Source of the DNA: CALLPQ01 sp964479275
Lineage (GTDB): Bacteria; Pseudomonadota; Alphaproteobacteria; Caulobacterales; Parvularculaceae
DNA length: 15,432 bases
Assembly: GCA_964479275.1 (NCBI GenBank)
Contig: CAYZLR010000081.1
Span: 1-15,432 of the forward strand
Reading direction: 5' to 3'
Shown: in pieces, positions 7,260 through 14,997 of the stretch
Position numbering within the stretch: the first letter of the stretch is position 1
Layout: the number at the start of each line of letters is the position of its first letter
Made by a program: the position numbers and the translations under genes
Notes under the pieces: model-generated
Databases searched by the model: none
The model's input: only the letters and a program-made list of their open reading frames with translations
What the model was told of the DNA's origin: nothing

Positions 7260-8973
7260 TCGCTTGCTCCTTATTCGCTTCAGGAAATTGCAAAATGATG
7301 ATTGGCTCGTTTCGTTGATCGTTGATCATGCGATCTGCGAGGGGCCGCGTTAACGGTATGAATTTTGAGTCGTTATATCTTTCATGTGAATTGACTTGGA
7401 CCGATGAAATCCAGATATTTTCTTGGGGTATACCGAGTTTTCCAGAGCTATTAACCTCTAAAATACGAGGTAGATGTTTTTGGATTTCGTGCTTGAGAAA
7501 TTCCGGAGGAATAATTGTTGCAATTGCACCGGCAGGTTTTTTCTTACTCGTTATAAAATTTACATTCGGTGGAGTAATTGGGTCGAGCAATTTTAGTGCT
7601 TTGACATAGCTGGGTTGTGTTAATTCAAAAGGCACATGAAGTTGTAATGACCCAGCATTTAGTAATTTTGCAGGCAATGATTCCATCAAGTTTGCCGGAA
7701 TAAGCCTAAAATCGGTGAGATGGCTTGTTTTTGCTATTTGTGCAAACCCTTCGCGGCCAGGATTACAAACACCAATTCTTGGTTCATTAGTGTAAAGATG
7801 AACTTCTAATGAATTTGTTAAGCCTGAGCTGTTTAGAGGGATGTAAAACTGCCCGCCCTTGTTGATTTTGCTTACCGTGATTTGTCGCGAATAGATGAGT
7901 TCATCATTTTGCGTTACTGTGACCAAACCTTGAGAAATGTCACTGGATATCGACGTATAAATATCGAGATAAAGCTTTCGTGGCGCTTCCCCGCCAGGCA
8001 TATTTTTAAGTGAGTAATCTGTGCGCCATTTAATATTGTGTTTAAATTGTCGTGCGGAGGCGCTGACTCCTAAAGATTTGAGATCGACTTGTTTCTGGGT
8101 ATTGCTAGAAATTATGACATTATGAGTTTCTTGAAGGCCATTTTTAATAAAAAGATCAAAGTCTTTATGACCAGAAATAATAATTTCGAATTTGCCTGGA
8201 ACAAATCTGGGCTCACGTGCTGTTGGATCTATTCGTATTGCAATTTGACCCTTATTATCCTTTCTGTTCACTAACTGGGACAATATTCCGTGCATTCTCA
8301 ATTTTTGAAGAAGAATCAGTAATTGCTCTCGCGCATGCTGAGTTTCATTTTCCGGTGCCAGTATGCGTACCGGATTTCCGGCTAGAAGCATTGCATCTGC
8401 GGGATGATAAATTGGATTTTCAAGGCTGAGTTCCAGACGTGAGCTGCGCTCAATTTCAATGATCGAAATTCGTGCTCTGTCGTCAGGGCATTCCCCTCCG
8501 GCACCGTAACCATCGGCGGAAAGAGATATAGTTAAAAAATCCTCTTCGATATCAGATTGATTTAATTCGATGACGACGCGGTATTTCTCCTCATCTGGAT
8601 CAAACAATAGCTCTGCGCGTTTATCGTTATTGATAAGTATACGAAATGATCCACCACCGCTTTCCGGGATTTGTAATGAAAATTCCAAAATCACGCGACC
8701 AGCCGTTACATTTGTATGTTTTGGAAGGGGAAATTTGAGTGTTGTGTATGATGGGAATCCGACCATCGTTTTTTTGCGTCCCTGTTGGATAGGGATAGAG
8801 ATAAATCTGCTGCTTTGTTTTGGTTGCCAGTGTTTGGTTGAAAAGTGGACTTGTTTGGCATCGCCTCCCCAAAGGGAGGCGATGCCTAGGGCACGAGTAA
8901 ATCGTCCGTCTGCAACAAGCATTGCGAGCGCTGCAAGACTAAAGGCAATGATGCTGACAATCATCAAGCGCAT
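7252..8973 (-). CDS. BcsB-like periplasmic subunit of a polysaccharide synthase
   Basis: This 573-residue protein has an N-terminal signal or membrane anchor (residues 4-21) and is otherwise soluble and beta-rich. Two similar modules are visible. One has a beta-sandwich with a Cys loop (GECPDDRARISIIEIERSS, about 160-178) followed by NPIYHPADAMLLAGNPVRILAP, like the flavodoxin-like module of BcsB. The second sandwich has GVCNPGREGFAQIAKTS (about 410-426), again followed by an alpha/beta-like stretch. BcsB has this alternating carbohydrate-binding/flavodoxin-like plan and guides the nascent chain from BcsA through the periplasm. Unlike BcsB, no C-terminal membrane helix is seen; the end is polar (EANKEQANG). 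It lies 23 bp after sqdB and overlaps the synthase gene, matching the bcsA-bcsB pairing. A GAAGG ribosome site precedes the ATG. Similarity is remote, so the family is probable rather than certain. Confidence 0.62.
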   Translation of the reverse strand: MRLMIVSIIAFSLAALAMLVADGRFTRALGIASLWGGDAKQVHFSTKHWQPKQSSRFISIPIQQGRKKTMVGFPSYTTLKFPLPKHTNVTAGRVILEFSLQIPESGGGSFRILINNDKRAELLFDPDEEKYRVVIELNQSDIEEDFLTISLSADGYGAGGECPDDRARISIIEIERSSRLELSLENPIYHPADAMLLAGNPVRILAPENETQHAREQLLILLQKLRMHGILSQLVNRKDNKGQIAIRIDPTAREPRFVPGKFEIIISGHKDFDLFIKNGLQETHNVIISSNTQKQVDLKSLGVSASARQFKHNIKWRTDYSLKNMPGGEAPRKLYLDIYTSISSDISQGLVTVTQNDELIYSRQITVSKINKGGQFYIPLNSSGLTNSLEVHLYTNEPRIGVCNPGREGFAQIAKTSHLTDFRLIPANLMESLPAKLLNAGSLQLHVPFELTQPSYVKALKLLDPITPPNVNFITSKKKPAGAIATIIPPEFLKHEIQKHLPRILEVNSSGKLGIPQENIWISSVQVNSHERYNDSKFIPLTRPLADRMINDQRNEPIIILQFPEANKEQANG

Positions 8974-8996
8974 GGTGAACTACCCTTCTTCTAAGT

Positions 8997-10208
8997 TTAA
9001 GCTGTCGCCCTAAGAGCGCGAACTTCACCGGGGCGTTGGTCTGATGTCCAAACTGAAACGCAAGGGATCATGGTAGGATCATGACGATGAGCGTATTTTT
9101 CCGCGATATCAGCAGTTTCCGACAATAGGCCTTGCGCAAGTGTTGTGGGTTCAAGCCCTAGATCAAGAAATGTTTCATTAGAAACACGTAGATCGTTCTC
9201 GGCAGCTTCATTGCGCGGATTATCGACCATCGCAATATCAGCACCAGTAATGTCTGCAACAATCTTTGCCAGATCCCGCACGCGATGACATTCAGTGATC
9301 TGGTTTAGTATTTTAACTTTATCACCACTTGCGGGCGGATTGGTTACGGCCATAGCAATACATCGAACTGTATCCTGAATGTGGATGAAGGCTCGTGTTT
9401 GCCCTCCTGTTCCGTGTACGGTAAGAGGATGTCCAACAGCTGCCTGCATTAAGAAACGATTAAGGACAGTGCCATAGTCGCCATCATAATCGAAGCGATT
9501 GATGAGGGATTCAGAAAGCCGCGTTTCTTCAGTTTGAGTACCCCAAACAATACCTTGGTGCAGATCGGTAACCCGTATGCGATCATTTTTAGCAAAAAAC
9601 TGGAACATGATTTGATCCATTGATTTCGTCATGTGATAGACGCTGCCAGGATCAGTCGGGTATAAAACCTCTCGATCAATCAGATCACCATTATCTGATT
9701 GAATTTTAACTGGTAAATAGCCTTCCGGAATTTCTAATCCAGCATCATCATACCCATACACACCCATTGTGCCGAGATGCACAATATGTGTATCAAGTTG
9801 CAATTCAGAAATCGCAACCAGAAGATTGTGGGTCGCATTTATATTGTTATCTACAGTATAAATTTTTTCTCCTGAACTTTTCATAGAGTAGGGGGCAGCA
9901 CGCTGTTCAGCAAAATGAATGACCGTATCGGGATGCACTTGCATTAAAAGTGACTTCAGTTTTTGATAATCTTTGGAAACATCCATTTTTTTAAACTTCA
10001 CTGAATTTCCAGAAACGCGCGTCCAGGTTTCCAGACGTTGTTCAAGTGGCTTTATAGGTGTTAAGCTGGAAGCGCCGAGTTGAATGTCAATGAGACGGCG
10101 AGATAGGTTATCGACAATCGTTACGTCGTGACCCTGCGCAGATAGGTGAAGGGCGGTAGGCCACCCACAAAAACCATCTCCACCAAGAACAATTATTTTT
10201 TTAGACAT
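8997..10208 (-). CDS. sqdB: UDP-sulfoquinovose synthase
   Basis: It makes UDP-sulfoquinovose from UDP-glucose and sulfite in the cytoplasm using tightly bound NAD+. The 403-residue protein is full length for SqdB/SQD1. It begins with the diagnostic NAD-binding motif GGDGFCGWPTALHLS (9-23), then VDNLSRR (32-38). The extended-SDR catalytic residues are visible: Thr147 in HLGTMGVYG and the YxxxK pair Tyr191/Lys195 in SVYHMTK. HQGIVWGTQTEET (217-229) and GGQTRAFIHIQDT (268-280) are also characteristic. Plant SQD1 has GEYG where this has GVYG. AGGAG lies 8 bases before the ATG. It is the first gene of an operon with the BcsB-like protein and the GT2 synthase, not with a sulfolipid synthase. This suggests its product feeds a polysaccharide. 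A second role in SQDG made by chromosomal enzymes cannot be excluded. Confidence 0.96.
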   Translation of the reverse strand: MSKKIIVLGGDGFCGWPTALHLSAQGHDVTIVDNLSRRLIDIQLGASSLTPIKPLEQRLETWTRVSGNSVKFKKMDVSKDYQKLKSLLMQVHPDTVIHFAEQRAAPYSMKSSGEKIYTVDNNINATHNLLVAISELQLDTHIVHLGTMGVYGYDDAGLEIPEGYLPVKIQSDNGDLIDREVLYPTDPGSVYHMTKSMDQIMFQFFAKNDRIRVTDLHQGIVWGTQTEETRLSESLINRFDYDGDYGTVLNRFLMQAAVGHPLTVHGTGGQTRAFIHIQDTVRCIAMAVTNPPASGDKVKILNQITECHRVRDLAKIVADITGADIAMVDNPRNEAAENDLRVSNETFLDLGLEPTTLAQGLLSETADIAEKYAHRHDPTMIPCVSVWTSDQRPGEVRALRATA

Positions 10209-10258
10209 AGTGCAATCTCCTATAAGAAAAATAATGCGATTATTTATGAAGAGAACAT

Positions 10259-10274
10259 TTCAAGCTTTGCGCCA
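10259..10274 (-). promoter_or_regulatory. Sigma54-like promoter of the sqdB operon
   Basis: The minus strand reads TGGCGCAAAGCTTGAA. GG, ten bases, then GA stand at exact sigma54 spacing, with TTGAA where TTGCA is expected. The predicted start near 10247 leaves a leader of about 40 bases containing the AGGAG ribosome site. A LuxO-box-like palindrome is centred 92 bp further upstream. Confidence 0.55.
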
Positions 10275-10329
10275 AACGAGCGGCGCAAAAAAACCTAACT
10301 ATACCAACATTTTATATGGTTATTATTTT

Positions 10330-10399
10330 GTAGAGTCGCATTTCGCACTATTGCAAGTGATGCAATTTGCAATGATTGAATGGCATGATGCGACACTAC
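10330..10399. repeat. Large imperfect inverted repeat around the sqdB operator
   Basis: TGTAGAGTCGCAT (10330-10342 frame start on g10330's neighbour t10329) and ATGCGACACTACA (10387-10399) are inverted copies at 12 of 13 positions with a 44-bp spacer. The centre falls within 2 bp of the centre of the palindrome at 10360-10372. It may mark further protein half-sites or a DNA loop. A cruciform with such a long loop is unlikely. Confidence 0.5.
10336..10372. promoter_or_regulatory. LuxO-box-like palindromes upstream of sqdB
   Basis: ATGCAATTTGCAA at 10360-10372 matches TTGCA-W3-TGCAA at 12 of 13 positions. TCGCATTTCGCAC at 10336-10348 matches at 10 of 13, with centres 24 bp apart, and an extra TTGCAA lies at 10351-10356. 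They lie about 70-90 bp upstream of the -24 element, the usual position of sigma54 enhancer sites. Confidence 0.55.
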
Positions 10400-10607
10400 A
10401 ATTTTGTAATAATTGTAAAAAAATTCCGACCGGAAATTAGTCTAAAAAAACTGCTTGCATGAAAAGGTAGACGAATAGAAAATTAGTCACAATTGGTTGC
10501 ACAATTTTACTGAATGAAGAGAATGGGCTGCGTTATTTCCACAGTACAGGGAGATCAATCATATATTTATGAGAAATTAAAGAGTATTTTTTTGTATCAA
10601 AATTTAT

Positions 10608-12023
10608 TCAGGCGACATCAGTATTTTTGTCACGGGCTCGCTCGCGTTTTCGATATACTGTAGAGGGACTAATATCGAGCAGGCGCGATGCCTTTTGAAT
10701 GTTTCCATTGCAATAAGCAATAGTTTGATCAATCGCATCGAGTTCCAATTGCCATAAAGGTTTTGGATGGAATGTAATATCGGTATTTTGTGTTTTTGAA
10801 TCGGACGAGGCGTTCGACTGTACATTTTCTTGAAGTATTATTGTGCTGTTTGTTTTTTTATCTAAAAGCAACGATAGCACTATCGATGGATCAACAATTG
10901 TCCCCTCATTAAGAACAACAATCTGTCGAATGACATTTTGCAACTCGCGTACATTGCCAGGCCAATCATATTGCGTTAGTGCAGTGATTGCGGGTTTTGT
11001 AAATCCGGTAAAGGATTTTCCTTCTTCTTTCGAATATTGACCAATAAATGACTCCGCAATTTTTTCAATATCACTTCTACGATCTCTTAACGGTGGTAAC
11101 TCAATGGGCAATACATTGAGTCGATAATATAAATCTTCACGCAGTACGCCTTCTTTGATACTGTCAATTGGATTTCTATTTGACGCAGCGACAACGCGGA
11201 TATCGGTTTCAATAACCTTATCGCTGCCAACTTTTTGAAAACTGCCGAGCTGCAAAAACCGCAAAAGTTTTGGTTGTAAGGCGATATCCATCTCTGTAAT
11301 TTCATCGAGAAACAAGGTTCCACCATTGGCTTGTGAAGCTGCGCCATTGCGATCCGATGTGGCACCGGTAAATGCACCTTTGACATGACCGAACAGTTCA
11401 CTTTCAAGCAAATTGTTTGGAATTGCACCACAGTTTATTGCTACGAATGGACGATCAGCCCGGGGGCTGTAATCATGTACGGCGCGTGCAGCCAGCTCTT
11501 TTCCAACCCCGCTTTCTCCCATGATAAAAACACTGGCCTTACTTTTTGCAGCACTTTCAAGGGTGCGGTAAACGGCTTGCATTTCCAGGGAGTCACCAAT
11601 GAATCCACCAAATGTGCGCCGGTCAACAGATTTTTCATAAGTCTTGACGATTCGGGTCAGGCGTGATTTTTCAAGAGCATTGGCAACAGTTGTTATGAGG
11701 CGTTCACTCTGAAAAGGTTTGACCAGGAAATCTATTGCGCCGCATTGCATTGCGTCAACAGCAGTATTGATTGAGCCGTTGGCAGTAATTACGATGACTG
11801 GGTGATCCAATTGTTTCCAGTCAGTCAATATGTCGAGGCCATCTTCATCTGGCAGGCCAAGGTCAAGTAAAACGCAATCTGCATCATGTACCATAGAACG
11901 TGCTTTCGCTCCTGTGTCAGCTAGTATGGTTTCATATCCACACTGCTTGAGATAAGCGGCATAGGTTCGCGCGAGGGATGGGCTATCTTCAACAATTAGG
12001 ATAGTTGCATTTTGATTAGCCAT
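10608..12023 (-). CDS. Sigma54-dependent response regulator, LuxO/NtrC type
   Basis: This 471-residue activator has three domains. Residues 6-120 form a receiver with acidic pair Glu12/Asp13, phospho-acceptor Asp54 (VLLDLGLP) and Lys102. Residues 140-370 are an AAA+ sigma54-interaction domain with Walker A GESGVGKE (169-176), the sigma54-contacting loop GAFTGA (216-221), Walker B GGTLFLDE (234-241) and YYRLNVLP (299-306). Residues 422-460 hold a Fis-type helix-turn-helix (GNIQKASRLLDISPSTVYRKR). A frame extends up to 12092, but I chose ATG 12023 because the receiver begins at once (MANQNATILIVEDS). That start overlaps the kinase stop by 8 bp (ATGGCTAA), implying coupled translation and a cognate pair. 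No good ribosome site precedes it. The overall plan matches LuxO and SypG, which control quorum and polysaccharide genes in Vibrio. It probably binds the TTGCA-W3-TGCAA sites in this window. Confidence 0.94.
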   Translation of the reverse strand: MANQNATILIVEDSPSLARTYAAYLKQCGYETILADTGAKARSMVHDADCVLLDLGLPDEDGLDILTDWKQLDHPVIVITANGSINTAVDAMQCGAIDFLVKPFQSERLITTVANALEKSRLTRIVKTYEKSVDRRTFGGFIGDSLEMQAVYRTLESAAKSKASVFIMGESGVGKELAARAVHDYSPRADRPFVAINCGAIPNNLLESELFGHVKGAFTGATSDRNGAASQANGGTLFLDEITEMDIALQPKLLRFLQLGSFQKVGSDKVIETDIRVVAASNRNPIDSIKEGVLREDLYYRLNVLPIELPPLRDRRSDIEKIAESFIGQYSKEEGKSFTGFTKPAITALTQYDWPGNVRELQNVIRQIVVLNEGTIVDPSIVLSLLLDKKTNSTIILQENVQSNASSDSKTQNTDITFHPKPLWQLELDAIDQTIAYCNGNIQKASRLLDISPSTVYRKRERARDKNTDVA

Positions 12024-14850
12024 GGGAGGTTGTTCTTTCTTCCAGTCGTAACTTATGTTTTTCGATTTGGCAGATCGTATCATGACACACACCAGGAATT
12101 TTCAGTGTGAGCGTTTGTGCTTCATCAAATTGATCGTCTTTTATTAAGTTTTCGATACGTTTTGCGAGTAAGTGCAGTCGTTCTGCCCCGATATTCCCAG
12201 CGGAACTTTTTAAAGCGTGGGCCTCATTTTGTGCAACCTTCCAATTTTGGGAGAGCATCGCCTGTGCAATATCTTTTTGACGTCCTTTTGTTTCTTCAAT
12301 AAAGATTGCAACAATGTCCAGTTGTGCGGAAAGCGGAAGATCTCGCCAGTCGATTTCGAAACGTGAAGGGTCGAAAATTGTGATTGACTCATATTCTGGT
12401 TGATTGTTTTGTTGGATGACTTCTGTATTGCCAAGTGCTTGCGCCACCGCATTTAAAAATTTCTTTCGGTTAATCGGTTTTTCGACAATGTCATCCATGC
12501 CTGTTTGCAAGCATTTTTCACGATCTTTTTCCGAAACATTTGCAGTAAGGGCTAAAATCGGCGTTTCTTTGTTTTTTGTGTCTGAGGAACGAATTTTTCT
12601 TGTTGCTTCAAAACCATCCATTTGTGGCATAGCAAGATCCATCAAAATCAAATCATATGGCCGTACCCGGCAAGCCGCGACCGCTTCTAAGCCATCAGCG
12701 ACATGATCAACGGTTGCACCTTTGAGACGCAATAATGCGCGCGCTACCAGAGCATTTGTTGCGCTATCTTCCACAATCAGCACACTGCCGGACAGCGATT
12801 CAGGTTCTATTTCTGATATTTCGCTTTGATCTGGCGGCACTCCAATTTCAAGCGGGAGCGTAATTGTGAACGCGCTACCTTGTTTGGGCGTACTTTGAAA
12901 ATGGATGCGCCCGTCCATAAGTTCCGTTAATTGTTTCGAAATTGCTAGCCCGAGGCCACTTCCAGAGAAACGGCGTTTGTATGATGCATCAACCTGCTGG
13001 AAATTATTGAATAATTTGTCTTGATGATTAGTCGGAATTCCAATTCCTGTATCTTTAACGCTGATCGCAATTTGGTTATTGTCAAGGCTTTTTAAGCCTA
13101 TACAGATCTTTCCGTCGTCAGTAAATTTGACGGCATTAGAAATCAGGTTGAGCAGAACTTGTCGGATACGGCCAGAATCGCCTACCCGCCAAGGATCAAT
13201 TGTGTTTGGTATTTCTATAGAGTATTGAAGATTTTTTTCCTCAGCATTGATGCGGAATAGTTCTGCTGCGGTTTCTACGCATTCTTTAATATTGAAGTCC
13301 GAGTTTTCTATTTCGAGTTTCCCAGCTTCGGCTTTCGATAAGTCAAGAATATCATTAATCAATACTAACAAAGCTTCGGCTGAGTTGTAAGCGACTTCCG
13401 CATGACTGCGATGATCGGTGCGCTCCAAATCTTCTTTTATCAAGCTGAGGCCGCCTATAATTCCATTTAGAGGGGTTCTGATTTCATGACTGATCGTTGC
13501 CAGAAAGTCAGATTTTGCGGCATTTGCAGCCTCGGCTTCTTCTTTCGCGTGGTTAAGGCTCACAGTCGATTCTTGAATTTCTGTCTCCGCTGCTTTGCGC
13601 TCTGAAATATCGCGTAAATAGGCAGTAAAAAATTTTTCACCATTTACTTCAAATGGTGTAATTGCCAATTCAATCGGTAATCTTTTTCCAGATTTCGTTA
13701 CAGCCTCTACTTCAATGCGTTTTCCTAAAACATTATGCTCACCGGTTTCAAGATAGCGTTTCATACCGGTTTTGTGAGCATTGCGAAGTTCTTCAGGGAT
13801 AATTGCGTCCGCGAGTGGGGTGCCAATTATATCTTCTTTAGAAAATTCAAAAACATCTTCTGCTGCAGGATTAAATGCTTTGATTATAGAGTTTGCATCT
13901 ATAGTGATAACGCAATCTAGTGCAGTGTCTGTCGCAGCTTTACGGAATGCTATATTTTCTTCCAATTCTTTTTCTTTACGAACCTGATCGGTGATGTCTT
14001 GCATAATACCAATCCAAAGGTCGTTGTTATTATTATTTTTCCCGATTGGTTCGGCATTGAGCCAAATATTCCTATGAGTACCTTTTAATGAAGAAACACG
14101 AAATTTTATATCCAGCGGTTTATTACAAGCTAAATGTTGTTGAATTTTCTGCTTGGTTGCCTCTGAGTCATCTGGATGAAGGCGTTGTACGAATTTTGAA
14201 AATTCAAGATTTCGGTCCGTTGCACTGTTACCATCATAGAAATCCCCTAAAGATTTAGAGACATTGACGGTTTTCAGAGTCTGAGGGTCAAAGATAAAAT
14301 GTGCAATTCGGCTTAGTTTCTGTGCTTTTTGTAAAATCGCAAATGCAGTTTCACCTTTTTGTATGAGGCTTTTTTTGCTCATCGTATCGCTCGTTAGGGC
14401 TGCAATTGAGGCCAATGTTTCCATTGTCGTTGAACGACGTTCGGGCCTGGCGGCATGATCAAAGATCAGAATAGTACCCACGATGCAGCGATTTGCTGCG
14501 TAAATTGGGACGCCGGCGATCAGGTAAAATTGATGATTTGAAGTTTGTGACAAGAAAATCTCACAATCTTGATTGGTTTTGTTACTGACAAGCCCTTTTC
14601 TAGTATCAATAATCCGATGACAAATTGCTTTGAGGTGATCGATGTCTGGTCGGTTTTCGCCATGCTGAGCTGTGATATCTAATTGCTCTCCATCGAAAAG
14701 TGTGATGACCGCGCATGGAGCTGAAGTACACACGGCTGCAAGCCCGACGAGATGATCAAGTTCACTTCGAGCCTCCTTTACCCCTGAGCGATAAAGTTTG
14801 GCGTGCAAAGCGCGATCTATTGATACTTCCTTGTTAATTGTATTTGTCAT
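12016..14850 (-). CDS. Soluble hybrid histidine kinase, GAF-PAS-PAS-HisKA-HATPase-REC-HPt
   Basis: This 944-residue phosphorelay sensor has no membrane segment. The order is: GAF domain about 25-135; PAS about 180-290 (HPDD 225-228, then IMQDITDQ); PAS about 300-415 (YLRDISERK); HisKA with His455 in FLATISHEIRTPLNG; HATPase with N-box Asn572, DTGIGIP (600-606) and GSGLGLAI (630-637); receiver with Asp738 in LILMDLAMP; and HPt with His878 in AHALKSSAGNIGA. Phosphate can thus move His455-Asp738-His878 and on to the response regulator Asp54. The frame extends to TTG 14937, but that crosses a palindrome. ATG 14850 has GAGG six bases before it, so I chose it. The signal is cytoplasmic and unknown; GAF and PAS domains bind small ligands, haem or flavin in other proteins, but none is identifiable here. 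Confidence 0.95.
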   Translation of the reverse strand: MTNTINKEVSIDRALHAKLYRSGVKEARSELDHLVGLAAVCTSAPCAVITLFDGEQLDITAQHGENRPDIDHLKAICHRIIDTRKGLVSNKTNQDCEIFLSQTSNHQFYLIAGVPIYAANRCIVGTILIFDHAARPERRSTTMETLASIAALTSDTMSKKSLIQKGETAFAILQKAQKLSRIAHFIFDPQTLKTVNVSKSLGDFYDGNSATDRNLEFSKFVQRLHPDDSEATKQKIQQHLACNKPLDIKFRVSSLKGTHRNIWLNAEPIGKNNNNNDLWIGIMQDITDQVRKEKELEENIAFRKAATDTALDCVITIDANSIIKAFNPAAEDVFEFSKEDIIGTPLADAIIPEELRNAHKTGMKRYLETGEHNVLGKRIEVEAVTKSGKRLPIELAITPFEVNGEKFFTAYLRDISERKAAETEIQESTVSLNHAKEEAEAANAAKSDFLATISHEIRTPLNGIIGGLSLIKEDLERTDHRSHAEVAYNSAEALLVLINDILDLSKAEAGKLEIENSDFNIKECVETAAELFRINAEEKNLQYSIEIPNTIDPWRVGDSGRIRQVLLNLISNAVKFTDDGKICIGLKSLDNNQIAISVKDTGIGIPTNHQDKLFNNFQQVDASYKRRFSGSGLGLAISKQLTELMDGRIHFQSTPKQGSAFTITLPLEIGVPPDQSEISEIEPESLSGSVLIVEDSATNALVARALLRLKGATVDHVADGLEAVAACRVRPYDLILMDLAMPQMDGFEATRKIRSSDTKNKETPILALTANVSEKDREKCLQTGMDDIVEKPINRKKFLNAVAQALGNTEVIQQNNQPEYESITIFDPSRFEIDWRDLPLSAQLDIVAIFIEETKGRQKDIAQAMLSQNWKVAQNEAHALKSSAGNIGAERLHLLAKRIENLIKDDQFDEAQTLTLKIPGVCHDTICQIEKHKLRLEERTTSHG

Positions 14851-14881
14851 AAATTCCCTCAACTCTATAGTTGTGGGATGG

Positions 14882-14897
14882 TTCATTTTGCGTGCCA
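14882..14897 (-). promoter_or_regulatory. Sigma54-like promoter of the kinase-regulator operon
   Basis: The minus strand reads TGGCACGCAAAATGAA. The -24 half, TGGCACG, matches the sigma54 consensus exactly; the -12 half is ATGAA instead of TTGCA, at correct spacing. Transcription would start near 14870, about 20 bases before ATG 14850, with the GAGG ribosome site in between. This implies the two-component system drives its own synthesis. Confidence 0.5.
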
Positions 14898-14912
14898 TTT
14901 GATACCGAAGAC

Positions 14913-14934
14913 TTGCAAATTGCAAAATATGCAA
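14913..14934. promoter_or_regulatory. Perfect LuxO-box-like palindrome close to the kinase promoter
   Basis: TTGCAAATTGCAA at 14913-14925 matches TTGCA-W3-TGCAA at all 13 positions and is a perfect inverted repeat around one base. A second TTGCA...TGCAA pairing overlaps it at 14921-14934. It is centred only about 22 bp above the -24 element, closer than usual for an enhancer, so it could act as an autoregulatory or repressing site. Confidence 0.55.
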
Positions 14935-14986
14935 CAAAAATAGCTATTTATTCACATGACTTTACTTATTCCGAATTAACATTGTC

Positions 14987-14997
14987 TTAAATGCGCG
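14987..14997 (+). other. Possible oriT nick-like motif
   Basis: TTAAATGCGCG resembles the TAAATGCGC core that I recall for RSF1010-type (MobQ) transfer origins. It lies about 270 bp before a MobC-like gene, a sensible place for oriT. I see no clear flanking inverted repeat, and the relaxase class is not known from its tail. This is a weak call. Confidence 0.2.

Larger units (their letters stand above)
10209..10607. other. Control region upstream of the sqdB operon
   Basis: This 399-bp AT-rich gap separates the response regulator stop from the sqdB ATG. The sqdB-proximal half holds a sigma54-like promoter, TGCA-type palindromes and a large inverted repeat (separate entries). In 10400-10607 I see no gene, no clear terminator and no RNA that I can support. 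A plus-strand frame at 10210-10440 runs across the operator array and looks like a shadow. Confidence 0.5.

Noticed and set aside
10210..10440. Plus-strand 76-residue frame upstream of sqdB
   Set aside because: It covers the promoter and palindromes of the sqdB operon, and no family features are seen.
10524..10541. Possible sigma54 element TGGAAATAACGCAGC on the minus strand
   Set aside because: GG and GC spacing fits, but the flanking bases do not. It is over 300 bp from sqdB and a better element lies at 10259-10274.
12024..12092. Longer response regulator N-terminus from 12092
   Set aside because: The extension lies inside the kinase gene and precedes a receiver domain that is complete from ATG 12023.
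14028..14042. Run of Asn codons in the kinase between PAS domains
   Set aside because: A five-Asn stretch in a loop is a simple slippage tract; nothing suggests phase variation or a frameshift.
14851..14937. Longer kinase N-terminus from TTG 14937
   Set aside because: That extension reads through a perfect palindrome and the promoter, while ATG 14850 has a well-spaced GAGG.
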